Shown here: positions 1-7,073 of the stretch, piece by piece
Position numbering within the stretch: the first letter of the stretch is position 1
How the letters are laid out: each line of letters opens with the position of its first letter
Origin: Desulfobacteraceae bacterium
GTDB lineage: Bacteria > Desulfobacterota > Desulfobacteria > Desulfobacterales > Desulfobacteraceae
Length of the DNA: 7,079 bases
Direction: 5' to 3'
Assembly: GCA_022712835.1 (NCBI GenBank)
Contig: JAFLJU010000419.1
Location: 1 to 7,079, forward strand
The notes under the pieces: model-generated
Databases searched by the model: none
What the model saw: the letters and a program-made list of their open reading frames with translations, nothing else
What the model was told of the DNA's origin: nothing
Program-made: the position numbers and the translations under genes

Positions 1-1637
1 ACCGTGTACGCACCATAGTTGAATTCCCCGTCTCGATGAGACACATCCAGGGTGGGCAGCTTCTGGCGACTCAGGATCAAGGCGGTGGGAGAATCCATGG
101 TGATCAGGGCCTGTTTCCAGGCATAGGCGGTTTCATTGGCATCTGCTGGCCGGATCACGGTAAGGCCGGGAATGGCTCGCAGGGATGCTAAGTGTTCCAC
201 TGGCTGGTGGGTGGGGCCGTCTTCGCCCACGGCCACCGAGTCATGGGTAAATACATAGATAATGGGCAGCTTCATTAGGCTTGCCACCCGGATGGCGCCC
301 CGCATATAGTCGGCAAAAACCAGGAAGGTCCCGCCATAGGGACGGATTCCTGAATGCAGGTACATGCCGGACATGATGGCGCCCATGGCATGCTCCCGCA
401 CGCCAAACCGGATATTTCTGCCACCCCAGGCATCCTTCTGAAATACAGTGGCATTGGTCAAATAGGTCTTGTTGGAGGGGGCAAGATCGGCTGACCCGCC
501 CATGAGCACCGGCAGGTTATCTGCAATGGCATTTAAGACCTTTCCCGATGCGGCTCTGGTGGCGACAGCACCATCTTCCACTTTAAATACAGGGATATTT
601 GCATCCCATCCCTGGGTCAGAAACCCGGAAATGGCATCCACAAATTGACCGGCTTCTTCCTTGTATTGCGTTTTATACCCGTCAAAAATTGTCTGCCAGG
701 CGTCTTCAGACCCCTGGCCAAAGGTTAGGGATTTTCTGCAGTTTTCCAATACCTCGTCGGGCACATAGAAGGTTTTGTCCGAAGGAACCCCGTAAAACTC
801 TTTGACAAGGCGAATCTCTTCGTCTCCCAGGGGCGAGCCGTGGGCATCTGAGGTGTCCTGCTTGTTGGGGCTGCCATAGGCTATGTGGGTGGAAAGTTTG
901 ATCAGGGTGGGGCGTGCCACGGCATCCTTGCCTGCCAGGATGGCCTTTTCAATTTGTTCCAGGTCATTGCCGTCTGCCACTTCAACCACATGCCAGTTCA
1001 TGGCCTCAAATTTTGCCCGGACATTTTCCGTAAAGGCGATATCGGTACTGCCTTCAATGGTGATGGAGTTGTCATCATAAATCAGGATCAGTTTTCCCAA
1101 CCCTAGGTGACCGGCCATGGAAACCGCTTCCATGGTGACCCCTTCCATAAGATCCCCGTCACCGCACATGGCATAGGTGTGGTGATCGATTATTTGTCCA
1201 TCTTCCATATTAAACCGTGCGGCCAAATGGCGTTCGGCAATGGCCATGCCCACGGCATTGGCAACCCCTTGACCTAGGGGGCCTGTGGTGGTTTCGACCC
1301 CGGGAGTGCACCCGTATTCGGGATGTCCTGGTGTTCTGGATCCCCACTGTCTGAAGTTTTTCAAATCCTCAAGTTCCAGCCCATACCCGAATAAATATAA
1401 GAGGCTGTAAAGCAGGGACGACGCGTGGCCTCCGGACAGGACAAACCGGTCCCGGTCAATCCAGGAGGGGTTTTTGGGATTGTGTTTCAAAAATCGTTTG
1501 AACAGCACATAGGCAGCCGGTGCAAGTCCCATGGGGGCACCGGGATGGCCGGAATTGGCTTTTTGAACAGCGTCCATGCAAAGGGTTCGAATGGTGTTGA
1601 TGGTTAATTGGTCAAGGGTTTCTCTGGCATCTGCCAT
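1..1637 (-). CDS. tkt: Transketolase (C-terminus cut by window edge)
   Basis: Thiamine-diphosphate enzyme of the non-oxidative pentose phosphate pathway. It moves two-carbon ketol units between sugar phosphates such as xylulose-5-P, ribose-5-P and erythrose-4-P, in the cytoplasm. The reading frame is open from the ATG at 1637 to the left edge, about 545 codons. The family usually has about 660, so roughly the last 120 residues (C-terminal domain) lie outside the window. Visible family marks are SGHPGAPMG (about 29-37), the diphosphate-binding CGDGDLMEG starting at C158 with DDN near 188-190, [17 protein letters not shown] with the cofactor-activating Glu at about E415, and [12 protein letters not shown] with H477. 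E415 and H477 sit four residues beyond E. coli TktA E411 and H473 as I recall them. AGGAG lies 9 bases before the ATG. The gene follows the radical SAM gene by 31 bp on the same strand. Identity is very secure; which paralogue is not known. Confidence 0.96.
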   Translation of the reverse strand, partial: MADARETLDQLTINTIRTLCMDAVQKANSGHPGAPMGLAPAAYVLFKRFLKHNPKNPSWIDRDRFVLSGGHASSLLYSLLYLFGYGLELEDLKNFRQWGSRTPGHPEYGCTPGVETTTGPLGQGVANAVGMAIAERHLAARFNMEDGQIIDHHTYAMCGDGDLMEGVTMEAVSMAGHLGLGKLILIYDDNSITIEGSTDIAFTENVRAKFEAMNWHVVEVADGNDLEQIEKAILAGKDAVARPTLIKLSTHIAYGSPNKQDTSDAHGSPLGDEEIRLVKEFYGVPSDKTFYVPDEVLENCRKSLTFGQGSEDAWQTIFDGYKTQYKEEAGQFVDAISGFLTQGWDANIPVFKVEDGAVATRAASGKVLNAIADNLPVLMGGSADLAPSNKTYLTNATVFQKDAWGGRNIRFGVREHAMGAIMSGMYLHSGIRPYGGTFLVFADYMRGAIRVASLMKLPIIYVFTHDSVAVGEDGPTHQPVEHLASLRAIPGLTVIRPADANETAYAWKQALITMDSPTALILSRQKLPTLDVSHRDGEFNYGAYT

Positions 1638-1668
1638 CTTAGTTTTCTCCTGTAAATTTATTTGGGTG

Positions 1669-2544
1669 TTACAATGCTCTCATGGATTCGGGTTTTAATT
1701 TTATGTTTCCCTTGAGTGCCTGTGATATCAATTCCAGTGTTTTCTCTTTTTCCCGGGGCAGTCTGGCCCGGATGGGCAAATAATTGGACGCATGATTTGC
1801 ATGGAAAAGCCCGTCGGTGAGATGGGTTGCGGCAATCATCTGCCCCAGCTCGGCCAGCATCTCTTCCGGGCTGATGAGGACAAAATCCCCTCGTTCATAT
1901 TGGTCGTTCAGTTCGGTTCCGGGAACCAGCATCAGGCTCAATGCCCCGATAAAGTCAGGATCCATGGCCGACAACACCCGGCCTGTTTCCCGGGCATGGA
2001 TCATGGATCGCTCCCTGCCCCCAAGTCCCACCAGGACAGTGACCGACAATTTGATCCCCGCGGCTTTGACCCGTCTGCCCATTTTGATCATCTTTTCAGC
2101 ATTGGCCCCTTTGCAGACATCCTTGAGTACGGTGTCATCCCCGGACTCAAGACCCATGTAAGCTATGTCCACTCCCAGGGCTTTTAATTCTTCAAGCTGG
2201 TCATCGGTTTTCATACCGATGCCCTTGGTGTTGGCATAGAGTCCGACCCGTTCCACCCAGGGCAGGCGTTCTTTAATTCGTTTAAGGATGGGAACCAGTC
2301 GTTTCTGGGGGATAATCATGACATCCCCATCGCAGAGAAACACGCGATTTTGTCGACGGCAATTGGTTCTGGCAAATTCAATATCCTTAAAAATAATCTC
2401 ATCTTTTTTGATGTTGAATCTCTTTTGCCGGAAGGTGGGGCAAAAGGTGCATTTGTTATGGGAACAGCCCAGGGTGACCTGCAGTAAAATACTGTTTGCC
2501 TCGCTGGGCGGGCGGATGATCATTCCTTCATAGTGCATATTCAA
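1669..2544 (-). CDS. Radical SAM protein, CX4CX2C type, substrate unknown
   Basis: A 291-residue protein that should bind a [4Fe-4S] cluster and cleave S-adenosylmethionine to a 5'-deoxyadenosyl radical. The N-terminal [14 protein letters not shown] supplies three cysteines at C27, C32 and C35 when counted from the TTG start. Further radical SAM barrel features are CDGDVMIIP after the cluster, [16 protein letters not shown] (SAM-contact strand) and VTVLVGLGG. The spacing is CX4CX2C, as in Elp3, not the common CX3CX2C. There is no N-terminal B12 domain, no TRAM domain and no Cys-rich SPASM-like tail, so it is a minimal single-domain member near the Elp3/MiaB/NifB superfamily. It lies just upstream of transketolase and divergent from the acyl-CoA unit. 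Neither neighbour reveals a substrate, so I assign none. The start could be TTG at 2544 or ATG at 2538, a two-residue difference. Confidence 0.87.
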   Translation of the reverse strand: MNMHYEGMIIRPPSEANSILLQVTLGCSHNKCTFCPTFRQKRFNIKKDEIIFKDIEFARTNCRRQNRVFLCDGDVMIIPQKRLVPILKRIKERLPWVERVGLYANTKGIGMKTDDQLEELKALGVDIAYMGLESGDDTVLKDVCKGANAEKMIKMGRRVKAAGIKLSVTVLVGLGGRERSMIHARETGRVLSAMDPDFIGALSLMLVPGTELNDQYERGDFVLISPEEMLAELGQMIAATHLTDGLFHANHASNYLPIRARLPREKEKTLELISQALKGNIKLKPESMRAL

Positions 2545-2549
2545 AGCAA

Positions 2550-2555
2550 TCCCCT
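2550..2555 (-). promoter_or_regulatory. Ribosome binding site favouring a TTG start
   Basis: On the minus strand AGGGGA precedes the radical SAM gene. It is 5 bases from TTG (2544-2542) and 11 bases from the first ATG (2538-2536). The shorter gap is closer to normal Shine-Dalgarno spacing, so TTG is slightly preferred, but both are possible. Confidence 0.45.
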
Positions 2556-2692
2556 AAAAAGTCAAAACTTACCTTTACCAGGTATTGTTTGAAAATTCAA
2601 TATCTTGATTCTGATTAAGCCGGGAAATGATCCGATTTTGGAAAACTTTTGGCAGGGTTCTGTGCCGGAAAGGCCAAACACTGTTTTTTTTA

Positions 2693-2721
2693 TTGACAGG
2701 ACATTAATTACGGTTTACGTT
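2693..2721 (+). promoter_or_regulatory. Candidate sigma-70 promoter of the MerR/ligase/dehydrogenase unit
   Basis: A perfect TTGACA -35 box at 2693-2698 follows a run of eight T. With a 17-base spacer the -10 would be TACGTT (2716-2721), only three of six matches to TATAAT and lying inside the inverted repeat at 2714-2729. A poor -10 with an operator on top of it fits a repressed or activator-dependent promoter. The -35 is convincing; the -10 is inferred from distance only. Confidence 0.4.
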
Positions 2722-2729
2722 AACGTTAA
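2714..2729 (+). promoter_or_regulatory. Probable operator of the LiuR-like MerR regulator
   Basis: TTTACGTTAACGTTAA is a 16-base imperfect palindrome (14 of 16 positions symmetric) containing the perfect 10-base ACGTTAACGT at 2717-2726. It lies 27 bases before the MerR start codon and overlaps the expected -10 region. From memory, LiuR-family operators have a TTTACGT/ACGTAAA-like symmetric form, which this resembles. The match to the adjacent LiuR-like gene makes autoregulation the natural reading. The palindrome is seen directly; the binding protein is inferred. Confidence 0.6.
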
Positions 2730-2745
2730 CTACGAAGTGTATTTC

Positions 2746-2750
2746 AGGAG
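2746..2750 (+). promoter_or_regulatory. Ribosome binding site of the MerR gene
   Basis: AGGAG sits 5 bases before the ATG at 2756. This fixes the start there and rules out the longer out-of-frame plus-strand reading frame that begins upstream at 2605 and has no ribosome binding site of its own. Confidence 0.7.
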
Positions 2751-2755
2751 AACCA

Positions 2756-3208
2756 ATGAATCGAGAAAAACAAGTTGGCCGAAAAGAGAAGGACAAGGAG
2801 AGGTGGACCATTTCCCAGATCGCAGACCAACTGGACATCAGCACCCGGACCATCCGGTTTTACGAGGAAAAAGGTCTGATCCAGCCCAGTCGGACCACCG
2901 GCAACCAGCGGGTGTATACCCCCCGGAACAAGGCAAGGCTCAAACTGATCCTCCGGGGGAAACGGTTTGGATTCAGCCTGGAGGAAATTGCCGAGATGAT
3001 CGGAATGGCCAATGCCGACCCGGACGAACGCCAGCAGATTGAAAAAAGCCTTGAGTACGGGGATGCCAAATTAAAACAACTCCAGGACCGGAAAAAAGAG
3101 TTGGAACTTCTGGAACAGGATATTCTGGCGACCCGGCAAAAACTTATCAACCGCATCACTCAATTGAAACAGCAAACAAACGACCCAGACCAAGAGGGGA
3201 AAAAATGA
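2756..3208 (+). CDS. MerR-family transcriptional regulator, LiuR-like
   Basis: A 150-residue DNA-binding regulator. After a basic, hydrophilic N-terminal extension of about 15 residues comes the winged helix: WTISQIADQLDISTRTIRFYEEKGL at about 17-41 (helix-turn-helix, with the typical RFYEEKGL), then the wing NQRVYTP (50-56). RLKLILRGKRFGFSLEEIAEMI (61-82) closely resembles the same part of LiuR, the MerR-type regulator of branched-chain amino acid and acyl-CoA catabolism in proteobacteria. Residues 90-140 form a long charged helix suited to the antiparallel dimer coiled coil. The protein contains no cysteine, so it is not a metal or thiol sensor of the MerR/CueR kind; an acyl-CoA-type ligand is a reasonable guess. 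It overlaps the ligase gene by 4 bases (ATGA), implying translational coupling, and a probable operator lies just upstream. Confidence 0.9.
   Translation: MNREKQVGRKEKDKERWTISQIADQLDISTRTIRFYEEKGLIQPSRTTGNQRVYTPRNKARLKLILRGKRFGFSLEEIAEMIGMANADPDERQQIEKSLEYGDAKLKQLQDRKKELELLEQDILATRQKLINRITQLKQQTNDPDQEGKK
3194..3208 (+). promoter_or_regulatory. Coupled stop/start (ATGA) with ribosome binding site
   Basis: GAGGGGA at 3194-3200, inside the end of the MerR gene, is spaced to serve the ligase ATG at 3205. The ATG shares bases with the MerR TGA (3206-3208). Ribosomes finishing the regulator can restart directly on the ligase, so the two products should be made together. Confidence 0.7.
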
Positions 3209-4713
3209 CGATCGTAAAACTTGTTGATACCAATGCTGAGCATCACCCGGACAAACTTGCCCTGTGTGACATGGAAACAGAATTTACCTTTCAGGAGGTC
3301 AGAGATAAAAGCGAACAGGCAGCGGCCTGCTTCCAGGCCCTTGGGATAAAAAAAGGGGATCCCGTGGCCATCATGGGTCAGAACAGCTTTGATTTTGTCT
3401 TTTCCTTTTTCGGTGTTTTAAAGGCCGGAGGAATCGTGGTCCCGGTCAACCACAAACTCACGGCCCCTGAGGTGGATTATATCCTTGAAGACAGCCGGGC
3501 CCGGCTTTTTTTGTTCGACGGCAGCCTCAATGAGGTTGCCGCAGGTCTGGGACAGGAGATACAAAAATTAAGCATGGATACCCGGGCGGAGGGAATTGAT
3601 TTTATAGGGGATGCCATGACAGGGGCACCGGTTTTTACCCCTATCTCCATTGAGGCAGAAGATTTGGCCCAGATCCTTTATACCAGCGGCACCACCGGCA
3701 ATCCCAAGGGATGTCTTCACACCCATAAAAGTGTTGTATCCGCCGGGATCACCGGGGCCAAAGGTATCAACCTTGATGAAAATGACCGGATGCTCATTGC
3801 CATGCCTATCTGGCATTCCTCTCCCCTGAATAACTGGTTCATGGGTATCACCACTGTGGGCGGCGCCGCTGTTATCATCCGGGAATACCATCCCCTGCAT
3901 TTTCTTGAAGCCATTGAGAAACGGCAGTGCACTGCTTATTTTGGAGCCCCCATTTCCTATCTTATGCCCCTCCAGGTGATCCCCCATTTTGCAGATTTTG
4001 ACCTGTCGTCCATGAAGGCATGGATATACGGCGGCGGCCCCATTGCCCCTGAAACGGTAAAAAAACTGGTTAAAAGCTATGGATCGGACCGGTTTTTCCA
4101 GGTCTACGGCATGACGGAATCCGGTCCCACCGGGACGATACTCACCCCGGAGGACCACAGGGAACACGCAGGTTCCATCGGCAACAAACCCCTTCCCGGT
4201 GCGAAGATGAAGGTGATGAAAGACGATACAACACCGGCATCCCCCGGGGAAACCGGGGAAATATGGCTCAAGGCAGATTCGATGATGCAGGCCTACCTGA
4301 ACAACCCGGAAGCTAGCCTGGAAGCCTTTATGGACGGCTGGTACAAAACCGGTGACATGGCCTGCATCGATGAGACCGGATATCTTTTTATCGTGGACCG
4401 CATCAAGGACATGATTGTCACCGGCGGAGAAAATGTGTATTCCAAGGAAGTGGAGGACAGGATCATGGAATACCCGGGCATCAGCGAGGCAGCCGTCATC
4501 GGAGCCGCCCATGCCGACTGGGGGGAGACTGTCCATGCAGTGATTGTTCCGGACAAGGATACCCAGTTGACCGCCGAAGATTTATCCACATTTTTGGCCC
4601 AGCGCCTGGCCAAATTCAAAATTCCCAGAAACTTTCATTTTATATCTGAATTGCCACACACCCCCAGTGGGAAGGTGATGAAATACAAACTCAGACAACA
4701 ATTTAAAAACTAA
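3205..4713 (+). CDS. AMP-forming acyl-CoA synthetase (acyl-CoA ligase)
   Basis: A 502-residue adenylate-forming enzyme that activates a carboxylic acid to an acyl-AMP and then to an acyl-CoA, in the cytoplasm. The ANL-family core motifs are present: the phosphate loop YTSGTTGNPKG (159-169), YGMTESGP (301-308), YKTGD (380-384, with the ribose-binding Asp384), DRIKDMIVTGGENVY (398-412, with Arg399 and the hinge region), and C-terminal PSGKVMKYKLR (487-497) with the adenylation lysine K490. Length and motif spacing match medium/long-chain fatty acyl-CoA ligases such as FadD-like and FadK-like proteins. The partner genes, a LiuR-like regulator and an acyl-CoA dehydrogenase, point to degradation of a fatty or branched-chain acid. 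Chain length cannot be read from the sequence. An O-succinylbenzoate-CoA ligase is similar in fold but unlikely in this context. Confidence 0.93.
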   Translation: MTIVKLVDTNAEHHPDKLALCDMETEFTFQEVRDKSEQAAACFQALGIKKGDPVAIMGQNSFDFVFSFFGVLKAGGIVVPVNHKLTAPEVDYILEDSRARLFLFDGSLNEVAAGLGQEIQKLSMDTRAEGIDFIGDAMTGAPVFTPISIEAEDLAQILYTSGTTGNPKGCLHTHKSVVSAGITGAKGINLDENDRMLIAMPIWHSSPLNNWFMGITTVGGAAVIIREYHPLHFLEAIEKRQCTAYFGAPISYLMPLQVIPHFADFDLSSMKAWIYGGGPIAPETVKKLVKSYGSDRFFQVYGMTESGPTGTILTPEDHREHAGSIGNKPLPGAKMKVMKDDTTPASPGETGEIWLKADSMMQAYLNNPEASLEAFMDGWYKTGDMACIDETGYLFIVDRIKDMIVTGGENVYSKEVEDRIMEYPGISEAAVIGAAHADWGETVHAVIVPDKDTQLTAEDLSTFLAQRLAKFKIPRNFHFISELPHTPSGKVMKYKLRQQFKN

Positions 4714-4727
4714 TAAGGAACCCCCAT

Positions 4728-5972
4728 ATGTTTGATTATCTTTTAAATGAAGAGCAGAAAAAACTTCGGGACGAAACCCGGGATTTTGTAAAATCAATTC
4801 CACGGAAAATGATACTGGACATGGATGCCGATAAAATCCAGTTTCCAAAAGAATTTCTCCGGGAAGCCGGAAAACGCAATCTCATGGGATGCCGCTATCC
4901 CAAAAAATGGGGGGGCAGGGGAATGGACTGGGTTTCCACCTGCATGGTAATGGAAGAGGTGGGAATGCTGGGTTATATTTTTGCCTGCACCTTTGGCGTG
5001 GGGGCGGAACTGGTCTGCGATGCCATTATTCTCCACGGCAATGATGCCCAGAAGGAAAAATATGTCAAACCCCTTTTGGCCGGCGACATCTTTGCCGCCG
5101 AATGCCTGACCGAGCCCCGGGGCGGGTCTGATTTTTTCGGCACCACCACCACAGCCACTGACTGTGGGGATCATTTTGTGTTAAACGGTCAAAAACGATT
5201 CATCGTCGGCGGAGAAGGGGCTGATTATTTTCTGGTCTATGCCAGGACCGACCCCGATGCCAAGCCCCATGAGGGCATCTCCTGCTTTATTGTGGACAAG
5301 ACCCAGGGGGTTAAAAGTGAATACCTGTATGGCCTTATGGGCTGCCGGGGGGGCGGGGCCGCAAGGCTGGTGTTTGAGGATGTACGCGTTCCCAGGGAAA
5401 ACCTGCTTGGAGAACTGAACCGAGGGGTGAAAATTTTTAACACCATGATGATCCCCGAGCGCCTGGGGACAGCGGCCATGACCATTGGGGCTGCTGCCCC
5501 GGCAATTGATGTGGCCACGGGCTACACCTCAAAAAGAAAGGCATTCGGTCAGCCCGTGGCCCAGTTCCAGGGCGTCTCCTTCCAGGTGGCCGAAGCTGTC
5601 ACACTCCTGGATGCTTCCCGTGCCATGATCTATGCGACAGCCAGGGCGGTGGATGAACGAATCAATGACAAACAGATCCGGCGCCTGGTTTCCCAAACCA
5701 AAAAATTTGTTACCGAGTCCTGCCAGAAAGCCGCGAACAATGCCATGCAGGTCATGGGCGGCATTGGATACACCAATATCTATCCGGTGGAACGGATCGT
5801 AAGAGACTTAAGACTTGCCTCCATCTGGACCGGCACCAACGAGGTCATGTCCGTGATCATTGCCAACGAATGGTACAAGCAATACTGGCAGGATAAAGGC
5901 CAGGGTAAGATCCGGGATATGGAAGCAGATGCTGCCGAAGCCGAGGCAATTGACGAAAAGATTTTTGAATAA
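4728..5972 (+). CDS. Acyl-CoA dehydrogenase, IVD/LCAD-type catalytic Glu
   Basis: A 414-residue FAD enzyme that introduces the alpha,beta double bond into an acyl-CoA and passes electrons to electron-transfer flavoprotein. Family marks in order are an N-terminal helical domain opening with NEEQKKLRDETRDFV (7-21), the flavin/substrate strand AAECLTEPRGGSD (123-135), VLNGQKRFI (151-159), RKAFGQPVAQFQ (270-281, FAD contacts), QVMGGIGYTN (341-350) and the C-terminal IWTGTNEVM (366-374). In medium-chain enzymes the catalytic Glu stands where this protein has T368. Instead E244 in MIPERLG aligns with the catalytic Glu254 of isovaleryl-CoA dehydrogenase. That suggests a base on the other helix, as in isovaleryl- and long-chain enzymes. 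A charged tail of about 30 residues after the core is unusual. AAGGA at 4715-4719 and the 14-bp gap place it in one operon with the ligase. Substrate unknown. Confidence 0.93.
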   Translation: MFDYLLNEEQKKLRDETRDFVKSIPRKMILDMDADKIQFPKEFLREAGKRNLMGCRYPKKWGGRGMDWVSTCMVMEEVGMLGYIFACTFGVGAELVCDAIILHGNDAQKEKYVKPLLAGDIFAAECLTEPRGGSDFFGTTTTATDCGDHFVLNGQKRFIVGGEGADYFLVYARTDPDAKPHEGISCFIVDKTQGVKSEYLYGLMGCRGGGAARLVFEDVRVPRENLLGELNRGVKIFNTMMIPERLGTAAMTIGAAAPAIDVATGYTSKRKAFGQPVAQFQGVSFQVAEAVTLLDASRAMIYATARAVDERINDKQIRRLVSQTKKFVTESCQKAANNAMQVMGGIGYTNIYPVERIVRDLRLASIWTGTNEVMSVIIANEWYKQYWQDKGQGKIRDMEADAAEAEAIDEKIFE

Positions 5973-6116
5973 TCGACACTTCGATGTAAATGGGATGAGA
6001 GGAATGTTGCTTTTTATTAATATATATTTTAGATAACTTGAATATTAGTTAGGACCGCAGATAAAAAATTTTGGTTTGTACCTGAACTAAATAACTATAT
6101 TTTCAAGGGTTGACTC
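5973..6116 (+). other. AT-rich spacer with a weak possible promoter
   Basis: This 144-base gap is far richer in A and T than the genes on either side. A small perfect inverted repeat ATCGA-CACT-TCGAT (5972-5985) directly follows the dehydrogenase stop, but it is short and has no T-run, so it is not a convincing terminator. A weak promoter-like pair, TTGAAT (6038-6043) and TAAAAA (6062-6067) with 18 bases between, could serve the downstream methyltransferase gene. AAGGG at 6105-6109 is its likely ribosome binding site, 7 bases before the ATG. Confidence 0.35.
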
Positions 6117-7073
6117 ATGAAAGACGATAGTGATCGGGAAATAGTCAAGAAGAGTTGTACATACCCCACGCCTATTCTGCCTGACAGGCCTGTATTGCTT
6201 GATGGGGGTATGGGGCGGGAGTTGCAATTTCGGGGAGTCCCGCTTTCTAAATCGATCTGGTCTGCCAATGGTTTGCTCGTGGCCCCGGATGTAGTAGGTC
6301 AAATCCATCAAGATTATATAAGAGCAGGGGCTGATATCATTACCACCAATACCTACGGCCTGATTCGAGAAGATCTGGCCAAAATTGGAATTGAAAACAG
6401 ATTTGCCGAACTTAATGAAAAAGCCTGTATTATTGCTCGCAGAGCGTGCGAGATAACAGATCGACCTATTTTCGTGGCCGGATCATTACCGCCGTTGAGG
6501 GGTAGTTTCAGACCCGACAGGGTGGGGCCGAAAGAAGAAATTACCCTCTGCTATCAAGAACAGGCAAGCCTGCTTGCTCCCTTTGTTGATCTTTTTTTAT
6601 GTGAAACCATGTCAAGTGCTGCTGAAGGCAGGGCAGCTGTAGAAGGGACTTTAAAGACGGGGAAGCCGGTGTGGGTATCATGGACACTTCATGAAGATTG
6701 TTCGGGTCGACTGCGAAGCGGGGAGACGATTGCCCATGCTATTTCGACGCTCTCAGATTTGCCGGTATCAGGATTTTTGGTTAATTGCTCTGCCCCGGTA
6801 AGTGTCACAAAGGCCATTCCTCAATTGGCGGCAGGAACGAATCAGCGAATTGGCGGATATGCCAATACATTTCATCCCATACCAATCGACTGGAAGCTTG
6901 ATGGAGCAGAACAATCAGATGGTTTGCTAAGCCTTCGGGATGATCTTGATCCGGCATCCTATGCTAAATATGCCGGTGAATGGCTTCAGGAAGGGGCTAT
7001 GGTTGTCGGTGGATGTTGCGGTACTAGACCTGCACATATCAAAAAAATACATGAGTTGATGACTCGCGTATAA
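6117..7073 (+). CDS. Homocysteine S-methyltransferase family protein
   Basis: A 318-residue TIM-barrel enzyme of the Pfam S-methyl_trans family, which moves a methyl group from a donor (betaine, S-methylmethionine, or a corrinoid/folate carrier in MetH) to homocysteine. LLDGGMGREL (27-36) opens the barrel. The three zinc ligands are present: C224 in LVNCSAP, and C300 and C301 in GGCCGTRPAHI, matching BHMT Cys217, Cys299 and Cys300. ADIITTNTYG (72-81) and LFLCETMSS (159-167) are further family strands. Length equals that of stand-alone members such as MmuM and bacterial BHMT-like proteins. There is no cobalamin or folate domain. The first 20 or so residues are a nonconserved extension, but AAGGG lies 7 bases before the ATG and no in-frame ATG occurs before M32. 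The methyl donor cannot be assigned. Codon use is more A/T-rich than in the acyl-CoA operon, suggesting a different history. Confidence 0.9.
   Translation: MKDDSDREIVKKSCTYPTPILPDRPVLLDGGMGRELQFRGVPLSKSIWSANGLLVAPDVVGQIHQDYIRAGADIITTNTYGLIREDLAKIGIENRFAELNEKACIIARRACEITDRPIFVAGSLPPLRGSFRPDRVGPKEEITLCYQEQASLLAPFVDLFLCETMSSAAEGRAAVEGTLKTGKPVWVSWTLHEDCSGRLRSGETIAHAISTLSDLPVSGFLVNCSAPVSVTKAIPQLAAGTNQRIGGYANTFHPIPIDWKLDGAEQSDGLLSLRDDLDPASYAKYAGEWLQEGAMVVGGCCGTRPAHIKKIHELMTRV

Noticed and set aside
599..1607. Several plus-strand frames of 60-73 codons opposite transketolase
   Set aside because: The minus-strand transketolase frame is continuous through this region with all its active-site motifs, so these are shadows.
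1792..2187. Plus-strand frames of 131 and 114 codons opposite the radical SAM gene
   Set aside because: Both are antisense to a gene with clear motifs and show no domain of their own.
2572..2600. Minus-strand promoter TTGAAT-17-TAAAGG for the radical SAM gene
   Set aside because: It has four of six and three of six consensus matches in an AT-rich stretch, not better than expected by chance. A promoter must exist nearby but cannot be placed.
2648..2691. Possible rho-independent terminator: TTTGGC...GCCAAA followed by eight T
   Set aside because: The six-base arms are 19 bases apart, the T-run starts five bases after the arm, and no plus-strand gene lies upstream to be terminated. An inner GCC-GGAAA-GGC hairpin is too small.
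2605..3042. 145-codon plus-strand frame overlapping the MerR gene
   Set aside because: It begins in the intergenic region, runs across the promoter and operator, has no ribosome binding site, and overlaps the well-supported MerR frame. Its product is low-quality sequence rich in Arg, Pro and Asp.
3568..4536. 322-codon open frame on the minus strand inside the acyl-CoA ligase gene
   Set aside because: It is fully antisense to a clear AMP-binding enzyme, its translation is rich in Gly, His, Phe and Pro with no family motif, and it lacks a convincing ribosome binding site. It is a shadow of codon bias on the other strand.
5972..5985. ATCGA-CACT-TCGAT hairpin as terminator of the acyl-CoA operon
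   Set aside because: It is only five weak base pairs and has no following T-run. It is noted as an inverted repeat only.
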